A DNA stretch of 18,106 bases from Coriobacteriales bacterium (GCA_031274985.1 JAISPK010000145.1:1-18106), one strand, 5' to 3'. Shown: positions 7,501 through 15,096, numbered from the stretch's first letter. The notes: a model not told the origin generated them from the sequence alone. Numbers and translations: made by a program.

Positions 7501-7530
7501 GGACGGCCCCTTGAACAACAGGGGCCGTCC
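7501..7530. terminator. Strong hairpin after the Gfo/Idh gene
   Basis: GGACGGCCCCT (7501-7511) pairs perfectly with AGGGGCCGTCC (7520-7530) around an 8-base loop. It lies 25 bases past the stop codon, as a terminator would, but no T-run follows, so it may instead be a 3' stabilising stem or a repeat. Confidence 0.45.
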
Positions 7531-7548
7531 CCTTGGTCCCGCCAGATG

Positions 7549-7610
7549 CGTCATTGCGAGGGACACAGCAGCGAGAAAAGTGCGAGCAAGCAAAACAGCA
7601 AGGCAATCCA
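7549..7610. repeat. Possible dispersed palindromic repeat (CGTCATTGCGAGG ... GGCAATCC)
   Basis: The element opens with CGTCATTGCGAGG and closes with GGCAATCC, so that ATTGC and GCAAT can pair. Short intergenic repeats with these ends occur in many bacterial genomes. Only one copy is in this window, so the call rests on resemblance. Confidence 0.35.
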
Positions 7611-7795
7611 GAGCAATAGCTGACTGTCTATCTGGGTTGACCTAACCCCAACGACCCTCGTTTTTTGCAAGCGCCGTGCTGTCCCCCGGGTCGCCGCCTT
7701 GCTCTTCGCGACAACAGTAGGAAACCTTTCCGGGCCTCAACATCCTGCTACTCCTCTCTCTCCAAGTGCCCCCTTGGGGCTGAGTAGGCAACGAT

Positions 7796-7858
7796 GTGTG
7801 ACAGAGGAACAAGGCTGGTGAGACCGGGACGCACCAGCCTCGTCTCTCTGTTTCACAC
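7796..7858. terminator. Long interrupted hairpin downstream of the HD-GYP gene
   Basis: AGGCTGGTG (7812-7820) pairs with CACCAGCCT (7832-7840). An outer arm GTGTGA...CAGAG pairs with CTCTG...TCACAC with a two-base bulge, giving a stem-loop of 63 bases. It lies about 50 bases beyond the minus-strand stop at 7909. A weak T-containing stretch (TTGTTCC) follows on that strand, so it may end the HD-GYP transcript. Confidence 0.45.
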
Positions 7859-7908
7859 CGTCACTTCCTCCAAACTTACTGCTCTCCAACAGGGCGGGCG
7901 CCGCTGCC

Positions 7909-9255
7909 TCAAGCGAGAGTAAACGCCTCGTTTTTTGCCAGCTGTTGCTTGAGAGGCACCTGCACTAAAGAAAGCGTGGTTTCCTGGGGTGCTTTTCTTT
8001 TCTCGTCAATCAGGGAACTCAGTGCTTCGTACTCTCTCTTTGCCTCTAATTGCGCGCCTGCGCGAATCACGTTAACAAAAGAAAAATGCTCAATAGCCAG
8101 CTTGACGATGTCCGCATCGAGCTTTTCCTCGTTTGCCATCTGCCACAGAACGCTCTCGGTTTTTTCTCTGCTCATCCCTCGGCGGTAGGGCCTGTCCTCG
8201 GTTAAGGCGGTTACCACGTCTGCGACAGCCATGATGCGGGAGAGTTTGCAGAATTCATTGCCGGGCACATGAAAGGGGTAGCCGCTTCCGTCAATCCGCT
8301 CGTGATGAAACGCCGCCCAACGCGCCAGTTGTTTAAAGCCGCTCATCTTGTTCAGAATGGTATAGGTGTAATACGTGTGTTTGCGAATGATGTTGAATTC
8401 CTCTTCGGACAACGACCCGTTTTTCTCTAGGATCTCGTTGGGCACGGCGAGTTTTCCCAGGTCGTGCAGCAAACCTGCTATCTCCAGCATCGCACATTCG
8501 TTGGAGGAGAAGCCGGAAAGCCCGGCAAGCTGTTTGGCCACCGCTGCTACCCCCTTTGAGTGCGTAGCGGTAAAACTGCTTCTGAAGTCGATGATCTGCG
8601 ACACGATTCCGGCAAAACTCCGCAGCGTTTCCAGGTCAATGACTTCCTGCGAAAGCTGCATGCTGCCCAATGCCTGCTGATAACTCAAAGAGGAAGCGGC
8701 TTCGATCCAAAAGTACTCCCGTTCGGTCAGTCGGGCAAAAGCAGCGAGCGTGTCAGGGTGAAAGACGCTTTCTGTCTTGTGGATCTTTACGAGTATCTCG
8801 GGAACCTGCTCTAAGACCTCACGGGATTCATCAAACAACACGGCAACCCTGTCTGCCAGATGAATGATATAGCAGCCCAGCGGTACGCTCTTGCCCTTGT
8901 CGCAATAGGAGGCATGATGATGCTTGATGAGCTCCGCAGATTCTGCCAGCGGGTCAAAGTGCCTGAGGAGCTCGTATCCCAGGTGGGCGTGTGTGTTAAC
9001 GTCGATGCCCTGAGCCTCAAAGGTAAGGATCCTGTCCCGCTCCTCATCAGAGAATATGCCAATGTCGTGCAGCAGCGCAGCAAAGATGATGTTTTGGGCG
9101 TCAGCGCTTTTTAGCTTCATTGCCTGCACCAGACGCCGTGCAATGCAGGTCACGATCTTGTGGTGCTTGTTGAGTGAAGGTGAAACCAAATTGATAGCCT
9201 CCGAAATCACTCTGACAAAGTCGTAAATGTGTATTTGATTTTCAACAGATAGCAT
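7909..9255 (-). CDS. Tandem HD / HD-GYP domain phosphohydrolase
   Basis: A soluble protein of 448 residues with two metal-dependent phosphohydrolase domains. The first HD domain has HHKIV near residue 35, LLHD with H63-D64, and HLADRVAV. The second is a full HD-GYP domain with H264-D265 in LLHDLGK, then HHERIDGSGYP at residues 317-327 and the later ADVVTALTEDRPYRRG. HD-GYP proteins hydrolyse cyclic di-GMP; all main motifs are present, so activity is likely. No membrane segment or PAS/response-regulator domain is seen, so input may come through the first HD domain or by expression alone. ATG at 9255 (GAGGG ten bases upstream) is preferred to a TTG at 9264. It follows a TetR gene by 50 bases on the same strand and is probably in its operon. 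Confidence 0.9.
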   Translation of the reverse strand: MLSVENQIHIYDFVRVISEAINLVSPSLNKHHKIVTCIARRLVQAMKLKSADAQNIIFAALLHDIGIFSDEERDRILTFEAQGIDVNTHAHLGYELLRHFDPLAESAELIKHHHASYCDKGKSVPLGCYIIHLADRVAVLFDESREVLEQVPEILVKIHKTESVFHPDTLAAFARLTEREYFWIEAASSLSYQQALGSMQLSQEVIDLETLRSFAGIVSQIIDFRSSFTATHSKGVAAVAKQLAGLSGFSSNECAMLEIAGLLHDLGKLAVPNEILEKNGSLSEEEFNIIRKHTYYTYTILNKMSGFKQLARWAAFHHERIDGSGYPFHVPGNEFCKLSRIMAVADVVTALTEDRPYRRGMSREKTESVLWQMANEEKLDADIVKLAIEHFSFVNVIRAGAQLEAKREYEALSSLIDEKRKAPQETTLSLVQVPLKQQLAKNEAFTLA

Positions 9256-9305
9256 TTTGCCCAAACCCTCACCACAAAAAACTTTTTACTTACTCTCTCT
9301 TGCTT

Positions 9306-9920
9306 TTATTTAAAGTACCGGTCTTCCAAGGGGCAGATCAACGTAAAGAGCGTTGCCAGGTCAGACTGATATTGTTCGGGGCTGTTTCCGAAGGTTGAAA
9401 AATTCAACGCTGCGGCACCAAAGCAGTAATACGAAAACACGCTGATAAAGGTGTCGATATCAAGGGGCTTGATCTTCTTTCGCTCCACCATGCGCTGCAA
9501 GAGCGGCCTTAGGATAAACGATATGGGATCAAGGATATTCTCTTTGATAAAGAAGCAGCTTTCGGGATCGGCATTGACCTCACGCACCGCAGTGATCAGT
9601 ATCTTGTCCATGAAGTTTCTAATCTCTTTGCCGTAGTGAAACTCTGCCTTCATGAGCACTTCATGAGGCGGTGCGGTTTCTGACAGCTGGAGCAGCCTCC
9701 CCAGGTCGGGGCAGGCTTTTTTGCGTTCGTTGGCATAGATATCATAAAGACTTTTGAGGATATCCGCCTTTGAAGAAAAGTAGTAATAGAGTGAGGCCGC
9801 GTTAATCTCGGCTGCGCAGGCAATCTCCCTGGTTGACACCTTGGTGTACCCGAACCTTGAAAACAGGTCAGCGGCAACAAAGAGGATTCTCTCCCGCGTT
9901 GAAGTAGTTGTTTTGATCAT
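9306..9920 (-). CDS. TetR/AcrR-family transcriptional regulator (first copy)
   Basis: A 204-residue regulator. The N-terminal helix-turn-helix domain, residues roughly 5-55, contains RERILFVAADLFSRFGYTKVS and the recognition region INAASLYYYFSSKADIL. The rest is the helical ligand-binding and dimer domain. The ATG at 9920 follows GGAGG with five bases between. Its own promoter (TTGACA-N17-TATATT) carries two dyads, which points to autorepression. The downstream gene on the same strand is the HD-GYP phosphohydrolase, probably co-regulated. It is similar to the second TetR protein encoded upstream, especially over INxASLYYxF, YxxYAN and the LITK/LITA region, so the pair may be an old duplication. 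The ligand is unknown. Confidence 0.92.
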   Translation of the reverse strand: MIKTTTSTRERILFVAADLFSRFGYTKVSTREIACAAEINAASLYYYFSSKADILKSLYDIYANERKKACPDLGRLLQLSETAPPHEVLMKAEFHYGKEIRNFMDKILITAVREVNADPESCFFIKENILDPISFILRPLLQRMVERKKIKPLDIDTFISVFSYYCFGAAALNFSTFGNSPEQYQSDLATLFTLICPLEDRYFK

Positions 9921-9945
9921 GTTCCCCTCCACTAAGAACAGAAAT

Positions 9946-9963
9946 CTATCAACCGTTTGATAG
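9946..9963. promoter_or_regulatory. Dyad over the TetR start site, probable operator
   Basis: CTATCAA (9946-9952) and TTGATAG (9957-9963) form a perfect 7-bp inverted repeat with a 4-base centre. It lies just downstream of the predicted -10 element and covers the expected transcription start of the minus-strand TetR gene. Confidence 0.62.
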
Positions 9964-9967
9964 GAGT

Positions 9968-9996
9968 AATATATCTACCGAACGTTTGGTTGTCAA
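9968..9996 (-). promoter_or_regulatory. Near-consensus sigma-70 promoter of the TetR/HD-GYP operon
   Basis: On the minus strand TTGACA (9996-9991) and TATATT (9973-9968) are separated by exactly 17 bases. This is the best promoter in the window. The predicted start is about 9961, some 40 bases before the ATG at 9920. Confidence 0.78.
9977..9990. promoter_or_regulatory. Dyad in the promoter spacer, probable second TetR operator
   Basis: ACCGAACGTTTGGT is an inverted repeat with one mismatched pair, lying wholly between the -35 and -10 hexamers. It shares a CGTTTGrT core with the neighbouring dyad at 9946-9963, which suggests that both bind the same protein. Confidence 0.58.
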
Positions 9997-10055
9997 GGGT
10001 AAATTTTGCTGTTTTTTGGTTGTTCCTTGAGCGGTTTTTTGGGCTGCCTGTTTGC

Positions 10056-10111
10056 CCGGAGGACGGGGACGTGCTGACAAAAAGGGGGGGCGTCGCTGGG
10101 ACAACCTCCGG
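10056..10111 (-). terminator. Weak hairpin past the second TetR gene
   Basis: CCGGAGG (10056-10062) can pair with CCTCCGG (10105-10111) across a long loop that includes a run of seven G's. It starts right after the minus-strand stop codon at 10113. The long loop makes it a doubtful terminator. Confidence 0.25.
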
Positions 10112-10112
10112 C

Positions 10113-10733
10113 CTAATTCTTCATCGCAGCGCCAAGGAACTTGCTGAGCATGGCGATGATTTTGCTTTCCTGATCAAGCTGCCTCACGCTGTAGGTAGGG
10201 TCAGAGAACGATTTGACTCCCATGATTTGCAGGGAGCCGATAAGGACATCAGCAAAGGTCTCTGAGTCAAAATCAGCGTCTATCCTCCCCATAGATTTTC
10301 CGTGGTTGAGTATCTTTACCAAATACTCGGAGTTTTCGATATTAGATTCTGAAAAGAGAGCATTTGCAACGGGGTCCTGAAACAATCGCATGTATACGAT
10401 TTTGGTGATGAGCACCATCCGTATGTATTCCTTTTGATCGCTTGACTCAAACGAATAGGCCAGCGTTCTCACGACCACCTCTGGTTTTGCCGTTTCTATC
10501 AGGGTGCACATCTCCTCAACAGGCTGACGATTGTCATATTGATGATTGGCGTAGTATTCGTAGGCAAAATCCAAAATCTTCACTTTATTTTCAAAGTGGT
10601 AATACAGTGAAGCCGGGTTGATCCCGACTCGTTTGGCTATGTCCCTGATGCTCACATTTTCGTAACCAGCCATACTGGTCAGTTCGATAAACGCGTCAAA
10701 GATGAGTTCTTTGGTGCCCGAAAGCTGATTCAT
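10113..10733 (-). CDS. TetR/AcrR-family transcriptional regulator (second copy)
   Basis: A 206-residue regulator. The helix-turn-helix lies at residues roughly 7-53 (ELIFDAFIELTSMAGYENVS, then INPASLYYHFENKVKIL), followed by a helical effector domain. It is divergent from the Tat-signal amidohydrolase at 10963 with 229 bases between, so it may control that gene, itself, or both. It lies upstream of, and parallel to, the first TetR gene, which has its own strong promoter in the 192-base gap, so the two are probably separate units. The ribosome-binding site is weak (AAGAG). It ends in TAG; readthrough would add about 39 codons before a TGA. Confidence 0.91.
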   Translation of the reverse strand: MNQLSGTKELIFDAFIELTSMAGYENVSIRDIAKRVGINPASLYYHFENKVKILDFAYEYYANHQYDNRQPVEEMCTLIETAKPEVVVRTLAYSFESSDQKEYIRMVLITKIVYMRLFQDPVANALFSESNIENSEYLVKILNHGKSMGRIDADFDSETFADVLIGSLQIMGVKSFSDPTYSVRQLDQESKIIAMLSKFLGAAMKN

Positions 10734-10962
10734 GACTGGCTCTTTTCTAGTAATTACATCCCGTGCATTCCCTTGTCCCGTTTCTACACCACAAGAAGGA
10801 AAAAGCCGTTCAGAGAATCATAGCGGAGAAAAGTACTTTGTGCTATATGGATAAAGGACTATTTCGCCTCGCGAGACATTAATCGCAGGTAATGGTAAGT
10901 TTTTTGCCTCTGTTTTAGGTATTATGTGAGCAAGTGTATTATTTCTGGGAGGCGGGAGAATC
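10734..10962. promoter_or_regulatory. Divergent intergenic region, TetR gene and amidohydrolase
   Basis: This 229-base AT-leaning region must hold the promoters of both genes. An 8-bp palindrome CTCGCGAG lies at 10868-10875. ATAGC and GCTAT arms enclose AAGTACTT near 10820-10846. Either could be an operator, but neither is strong, and I cannot assign -35/-10 pairs with confidence. Confidence 0.35.
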
Positions 10963-12741
10963 ATGGGCGCGCTATCCAACCAACCAACACGGAGGATAAC
11001 CCGGAGAAGCTTTGTGGCCGGTATGGCTGCAAGCGGAGTTGTGGCAGCACTTGGGGCGAGCGGCTGTACGGATCAGGGAGCCTCTGCAGCGTTGCGACAG
11101 ATCTTTTATAACGGCAAGGTATATACGGCCCAGGAGGGTCAGGAGGCCACAGCATTTGTTGTTGAGGACGGCAAGTTCCTCTTTGTTGGCAGCGACGATG
11201 AAGCAACACAATTGGCCGGAGCCAAGGGCACCCTCATTGATCTCGAAGGCAGGCGGGTGATTCCCGGCTTGATAGATACGCATTCTCATTATCTGGGCTT
11301 GTGCTCTCTTGACCTTTTGGGCCTCGTACAAATAGACCAGACTTTGTCCCATGATGAAGTCCTCGCCCTCATCACAGAAACTGCCCGGGATAACCCGCTC
11401 GATGATCTGCCCGTTATTGTCGGGATGGGCTTTGGGGTCGACTGCATCCCCCTGGCTGCCGAGTTGGACAGAGCGTGTGACGACCGGCCGGTGCTTTTGG
11501 CGGACAGCGGAGGTCACAGTGGCTGGAGCAACACCAAGATGATTGAGATGGCCGGTCTTGATGCAAACACTCCTGACCCCAAGCCCGGGTTTAGCTTTTA
11601 TGAGCGTGACGGTGCGGGCAATCTTACCGGGCGTGTTGTTGAGACCGATGCTCTGACCCATTTACTGATGGTGTCCGGCGCTGCATTGCCCGAGAACATC
11701 GTTTTGCAGCTTCCCTATATGATTAAGGCGCTGCATTCCTTTGGCTACACGGCGGTTTTTGATGCAGGGCTGTTGTTTGTGCAGGAAAGCGCTGCCTATG
11801 CGGCCCTCAAAAACCTGGACTCAACCCTGCAGGTTTATTGCTCGTTTCTTTTTAAGGGGGATCCTCCCGTAGAGGAGTTCTTTGCCACCATGGTGAGGGC
11901 ACGGGAGCAGTTTGGGAGCTCCTGGCTTCACCCTACCACGTTAAAAATGTTCAAGGACGGCACGCTGGAAGCGCAGAGCGCCTGGCTCTCTGAAGAGTAT
12001 CTTGCTCCGGGCTCAGGTTTTGGCGGAGAAGTGCTGACGAACGAACTGATGGTAGAGATGGCAAAGCGCGCCGGAGCCGATGGTTTCAATGTTCATGTGC
12101 ATGCAATCGGGGACAGAGCAATTGATGAAACCCTTACTGTCTATGAGGCGCTCGGAGCAATCGACGGCACCAAGACAATGGCGCATGTTCAGGTTATGCC
12201 GCCAGGCGGCATCGAGCGCTTCGCGGCCCAGCCCGATGTTATCATTCAAACGACACCGGTATGGCTGAGGCAGGATGAATACACCTGGCAGGTCCTCGGA
12301 CGCGAGCGGGCTTTGCGGCAAATGCCGCTGCGTTCCGCGCTTGCCGGAGGAACCCTCATAACCTTTGGAAGCGATGCGCCGGTCAGCGGCGGCCTCGATG
12401 GCGTTAACCCCTTTAACAATATGCACTGCGCAGTCAATCGTTCTTTTGATACCGAGACCTACTTTCCGCCGCAGTCTGAGGGTATCGACATAAGCTCCTG
12501 CATTGATGCCTACACCATCAACGGGGCAAAACAGCTGCGGGCCGAGCATTCCTTTGGGAGCATAACTGAGGGCAAAATGGCCAATTTTGTGATACTCGAC
12601 CAGGACATACTCAAAATGCCGCCCAAAACGATCCGGGATGCAAACGCCCTTCAAACCTGGGTGCAGGGACAATGCGTCTACGACGCAACAGACCCGCTTA
12701 CCATGCTGGTGGAGTTTATCGTTACCAAACTGATCCTGTAG
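10963..12741 (+). CDS. Tat-exported YtcJ-like metal-dependent amidohydrolase
   Basis: A 592-residue protein. The N-terminus has a twin-arginine signal (TRRSFV, Arg14-Arg15), a hydrophobic stretch, then ASGC at Cys35, a possible lipobox, so it is probably folded in the cytoplasm and exported, perhaps lipid-anchored. The body is a YtcJ-type amidohydrolase: DTHSH (metal ligands His107 and His109), HVHAIGDRA (His378, His380), MAHVQVMPP, and FGSDAPV with the conserved Asp471. Family members hydrolyse amide or formamide bonds in small molecules; the substrate here is unknown. Most relatives are cytoplasmic, so export is notable. The ATG at 10963 follows GGGAGGCGGGAG. A TetR gene diverges upstream and a strong terminator follows. 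It ends in TAG. Confidence 0.92.
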   Translation: MGALSNQPTRRITRRSFVAGMAASGVVAALGASGCTDQGASAALRQIFYNGKVYTAQEGQEATAFVVEDGKFLFVGSDDEATQLAGAKGTLIDLEGRRVIPGLIDTHSHYLGLCSLDLLGLVQIDQTLSHDEVLALITETARDNPLDDLPVIVGMGFGVDCIPLAAELDRACDDRPVLLADSGGHSGWSNTKMIEMAGLDANTPDPKPGFSFYERDGAGNLTGRVVETDALTHLLMVSGAALPENIVLQLPYMIKALHSFGYTAVFDAGLLFVQESAAYAALKNLDSTLQVYCSFLFKGDPPVEEFFATMVRAREQFGSSWLHPTTLKMFKDGTLEAQSAWLSEEYLAPGSGFGGEVLTNELMVEMAKRAGADGFNVHVHAIGDRAIDETLTVYEALGAIDGTKTMAHVQVMPPGGIERFAAQPDVIIQTTPVWLRQDEYTWQVLGRERALRQMPLRSALAGGTLITFGSDAPVSGGLDGVNPFNNMHCAVNRSFDTETYFPPQSEGIDISSCIDAYTINGAKQLRAEHSFGSITEGKMANFVILDQDILKMPPKTIRDANALQTWVQGQCVYDATDPLTMLVEFIVTKLIL

Positions 12742-12773
12742 CAGTCATGCTCATACCCGGCGCACCAACGCAA

Positions 12774-12807
12774 GGAGGAGAGGGCACTTGCCCTCTCCTC
12801 CTGTTTT
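12774..12807 (+). terminator. Strong terminator after the amidohydrolase
   Basis: GGAGGAGAGGGCA (12774-12786) is perfectly complementary to TGCCCTCTCCTCC (12789-12801), giving at least 12 base pairs with a tight loop. TGTTTTG follows. It lies 33 bases after the stop. The minus-strand side has only a weak T stretch, so its use by the convergent rubrerythrin gene is less certain. Confidence 0.8.
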
Positions 12808-12832
12808 GCGATTTTTAAGTGCAGCAGAGCGC

Positions 12833-13375
12833 TTAGAAGTAGCGGTTGAGCAGTCCCTGGAAGGCCATGCCATGACGCGCCTCGTCTTTGCACATCTCGT
12901 GCACGGTGTCATGAATGGCATCCAGATTAAGCTGCTTGGCCTTGGTTGCCAGATCCTTCTTGCCCTGGGTGGCTCCGTGCTCAGCCGCAACGCGCGCCTC
13001 AAGGTTTTTCTTGGTGGACACGTCAACGACCTCGCCCAGCAGCTCGGCAAATTTTGCGGCATGCTCGGCCTCTTCAAAGGCGATTCTCTTGTAGGCTTCT
13101 GCGATTTCGGGATAGCCTTCCCTGTCAGACTGGCGGCTCTTGGCAAGATACATGCCAACCTCGGTGCATTCGCCGGCAAAGTTCATCTGAAGTCCCTCGA
13201 TGATTTCCGGGTCTACACCCTGTGCCACACCAATCCTGTGCTCGTCGGCAAATACCAGTCCGGCCGCAGCCTGCTTGGCGAATTTCTCAGCCGGTGCATT
13301 GCATTGCGGGCACTTTTCGGGGGCTGCCGCGCCTTCATACACATAACCGCAGATAGTACAAACAAATTTTTCCAT
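12833..13375 (-). CDS. Reverse rubrerythrin (rubredoxin domain first)
   Basis: A 180-residue cytoplasmic iron protein. It starts with a rubredoxin-type domain (C6-x2-C9, C22-x2-C25) that precedes the ferritin-like di-iron domain, the reverse of classic rubrerythrin. Di-iron ligand motifs follow in order: NFAGECTEVGMY, FEEAEHAAKFAE, EARVAAEHGATQ, and DEARHGMAF near the end. Reverse rubrerythrins act as NADH-linked (through partner proteins) hydrogen peroxide or oxygen reductases in strict anaerobes. The ATG at 13375 has AAGGAG seven bases upstream. Possible promoter hexamers on the minus strand, TTGACA (13456-13451) and TATAAC, are 20 bases apart, too far for a plain sigma-70 promoter. It fits an anaerobe meeting occasional oxygen, together with hcp. 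Confidence 0.94.
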   Translation of the reverse strand: MEKFVCTICGYVYEGAAAPEKCPQCNAPAEKFAKQAAAGLVFADEHRIGVAQGVDPEIIEGLQMNFAGECTEVGMYLAKSRQSDREGYPEIAEAYKRIAFEEAEHAAKFAELLGEVVDVSTKKNLEARVAAEHGATQGKKDLATKAKQLNLDAIHDTVHEMCKDEARHGMAFQGLLNRYF

Positions 13376-13493
13376 TGTTGCTCTCCTTAATGAATAAGAT
13401 TTTTATATAGGAATTGTTATACTCACAGCTGCACTTGCTTCTGTCAACCACCAAGCAGACGAGTGGACTAAAGCAGTAAAGGAGCAGCGTTTT

Positions 13494-13501
13494 GCTATAC
13501 T
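13494..13501 (+). promoter_or_regulatory. Extended -10 promoter of the cyclic-2,3-DPG-synthetase-like gene
   Basis: TGCTATACT is an extended -10 (TG, one base, TATACT at 13496-13501). It lies about 62 bases before the ATG at 13564. No clear -35 is needed for this promoter class, and none is seen. Confidence 0.45.
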
Positions 13502-13563
13502 TCGTTGGACGAGGTCACGTTGCCTGAAGCCTCAGCAGAGGCATTGTTTGAAGGGTAGGAAGC

Positions 13564-14901
13564 ATGGAGCCACGCAAGATCATCATAATCGGTGCCGCAG
13601 GGCGCGATTTTCACAACTTCAACACCGTTTATCGCAACAATCCCGCGTACCGCGTTGTTGCCTTCACGGCCGCACAGATCCCCGATATCGCAGACCGCAA
13701 GTATCCGGCTTCGATTGCGGGCAGCCTTTATCCCGATGGTATTCCCATCTATGAGCAGGATAACCTGGCGCGCCTGATTAAGGAGCTGGAGGCAGACGAG
13801 TGTGTCTTCTCTTACAGCGATGTACCCTATTCAACGGTCATGGGCGTTGGGGCCCTGGTAAATGCGGCCGGTGCCGACTTTACGCTGCTCGGCCCCGCGA
13901 GCACCATGCTCAAAAGCACCAAGCCGGTCATTGCGGTGGGTGCCGTGCGCACCGGCTGTGGCAAAAGCCAGACCTCACGGCGCATCATCGAAGTGCTCAT
14001 GGCTCACGGCCTCAAGGTCATTGCCGTGCGCCATCCCATGCCTTACGGCAATCTTGAGGCTCAAAAAGTGCAGCGCTTTGCGACCATTGATGATCTTGCG
14101 GCGCATGAGTGCACCATCGAGGAGATGGAGGAGTATGAGCCCCACGTTTCACGCGGCAATGTCATCTATGCCGGAGTGGACTACGAGGCCATCTTGCGCG
14201 CTGCAGAAAACGACCCCGACGGTTGCGACGTGATCTTGTGGGACGGCGGAAACAACGACTTTCCCTTCTACTCCCCCGATGTTATGGTCACGGTAGTGGA
14301 TCCGCATCGTCCCGGGCATGAACTGTCTTACTATCCCGGCGAAGTTACCCTGCGGATAGCTGATGTCGTGGTGATCAATAAGATAGACAGCGCAAATTTT
14401 GAGGGCATCCTCACCGTTCGCAACAACATTGAGCGCCTGTGTCCTGAGGCAATGGTGATTGACGGAGCCTCAACGATTAGCGTAGACAAGCCGGAGGTCA
14501 TTCGCGGCAAACGGGTGCTGGTCATTGAAGATGGACCAACCCTCACCCACGGCGAGATGAAGATCGGAGCCGGGGTAGTGGCTGCCCGTCGCTTTGGCGC
14601 GGCCGAGATCGTCGACCCCAGGCCCTCTGCCGCTGGCAAGCTGGCAGAGACCTTCAACATCTATCCGGAAATCGGTAGCGTGTTGCCCGCCATGGGCTAC
14701 GGCGAACAGCAGATGAAAGACCTGGCCGCAACCATCGAACAGTGCGATTGCGATTCCGTGATCATCGGCACCCCGATAGACCTGTCGCGCGTTATCACTA
14801 TCGACAAGCCCTGCGCCCGTGTGGAGTACAATCTGCAAGAAATCGGCAGTCCCACCATGGAAGACGCCCTGAACGGCTTGATCGATTCATTGTCTTCATA
14901 A
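13564..14901 (+). CDS. Cyclic 2,3-diphosphoglycerate synthetase-like P-loop protein
   Basis: A 445-residue protein resembling archaeal cyclic 2,3-diphosphoglycerate synthetase and its bacterial homologues of unclear role. An N-terminal Rossmann-like domain (KIIIIGAAGRDFHNFN) spans roughly residues 1-115. A P-loop domain follows, with Walker A GAVRTGCGKS at residues 126-135 and the downstream DVILWDGGNNDFPFY, VVDPHRPGHEL and VVINKIDSA (an NKxD-type base-specificity motif). The family makes the thermoprotectant cyclic 2,3-DPG in some methanogens; bacterial members usually lack such evidence, so I name the family and not the function. The start follows TAGGA. It is divergent from reverse rubrerythrin and stands alone, with a weak 5-bp hairpin (14931-14945) past the stop. 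Confidence 0.88.
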   Translation: MEPRKIIIIGAAGRDFHNFNTVYRNNPAYRVVAFTAAQIPDIADRKYPASIAGSLYPDGIPIYEQDNLARLIKELEADECVFSYSDVPYSTVMGVGALVNAAGADFTLLGPASTMLKSTKPVIAVGAVRTGCGKSQTSRRIIEVLMAHGLKVIAVRHPMPYGNLEAQKVQRFATIDDLAAHECTIEEMEEYEPHVSRGNVIYAGVDYEAILRAAENDPDGCDVILWDGGNNDFPFYSPDVMVTVVDPHRPGHELSYYPGEVTLRIADVVVINKIDSANFEGILTVRNNIERLCPEAMVIDGASTISVDKPEVIRGKRVLVIEDGPTLTHGEMKIGAGVVAARRFGAAEIVDPRPSAAGKLAETFNIYPEIGSVLPAMGYGEQQMKDLAATIEQCDCDSVIIGTPIDLSRVITIDKPCARVEYNLQEIGSPTMEDALNGLIDSLSS

Positions 14902-15096
14902 AGTATTTGAGCGGCATATAAGACAAACGGCCGGGATTGCCCCGGTATTATCTCGTTAATTCCGTGCTAATGTCGGCAACTTGTCTGCGGCAATCTATTA
15001 CAATGAAAACGTAGTGAACATACACCGTATGGGGCATCGCTACGGGCAGTAGGGTTGTTGCGTTTTTTGTGGTTTTCTGGGAGGAGTGGATCGACA

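Larger units (their letters stand above)
7476..7908. other. 433-bp gene-free region rich in inverted repeats
   Basis: This stretch between two convergent genes has no credible coding frame. It holds at least five hairpin-forming segments: 7501-7530, a short one at 7650-7662 followed by T's, CTGT...ACAG enclosing GTCGC...GCGAC (about 7680-7717), 7748-7787 with inner GCCCC-CTT-GGGGC, and 7796-7858. It also holds a possible interspersed repeat at 7549-7610. Part is transcript-end structure; I could not match the rest to any known RNA. Confidence 0.6.

Noticed and set aside
7498..7506. GGAGGACGG shared with 10058-10066 as a dispersed repeat
   Set aside because: Nine bases shared in GC-rich sequence; the flanking sequences differ.
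7700..7800. Resemblance to the signal-recognition-particle RNA tip on the minus strand (GGCCCGGAAAGG)
   Set aside because: The core GGAAGGAAGCAG-type motif and flanking pairs are not there; the likeness is limited to a few bases.
10011..10043. Direct repeat GTTTTTTGG (two copies)
   Set aside because: Short and low in complexity; no element boundary or third copy.
10972..11661. Minus-strand open frame of 229 codons
   Set aside because: Antisense to the amidohydrolase, over its Tat signal and metal motifs.
13376..13460. PerR-like box upstream of reverse rubrerythrin
   Set aside because: The AT-rich segment lacks the required inverted repeat, and the TTGACA/TATAAC spacing of 20 bases is not a normal promoter.
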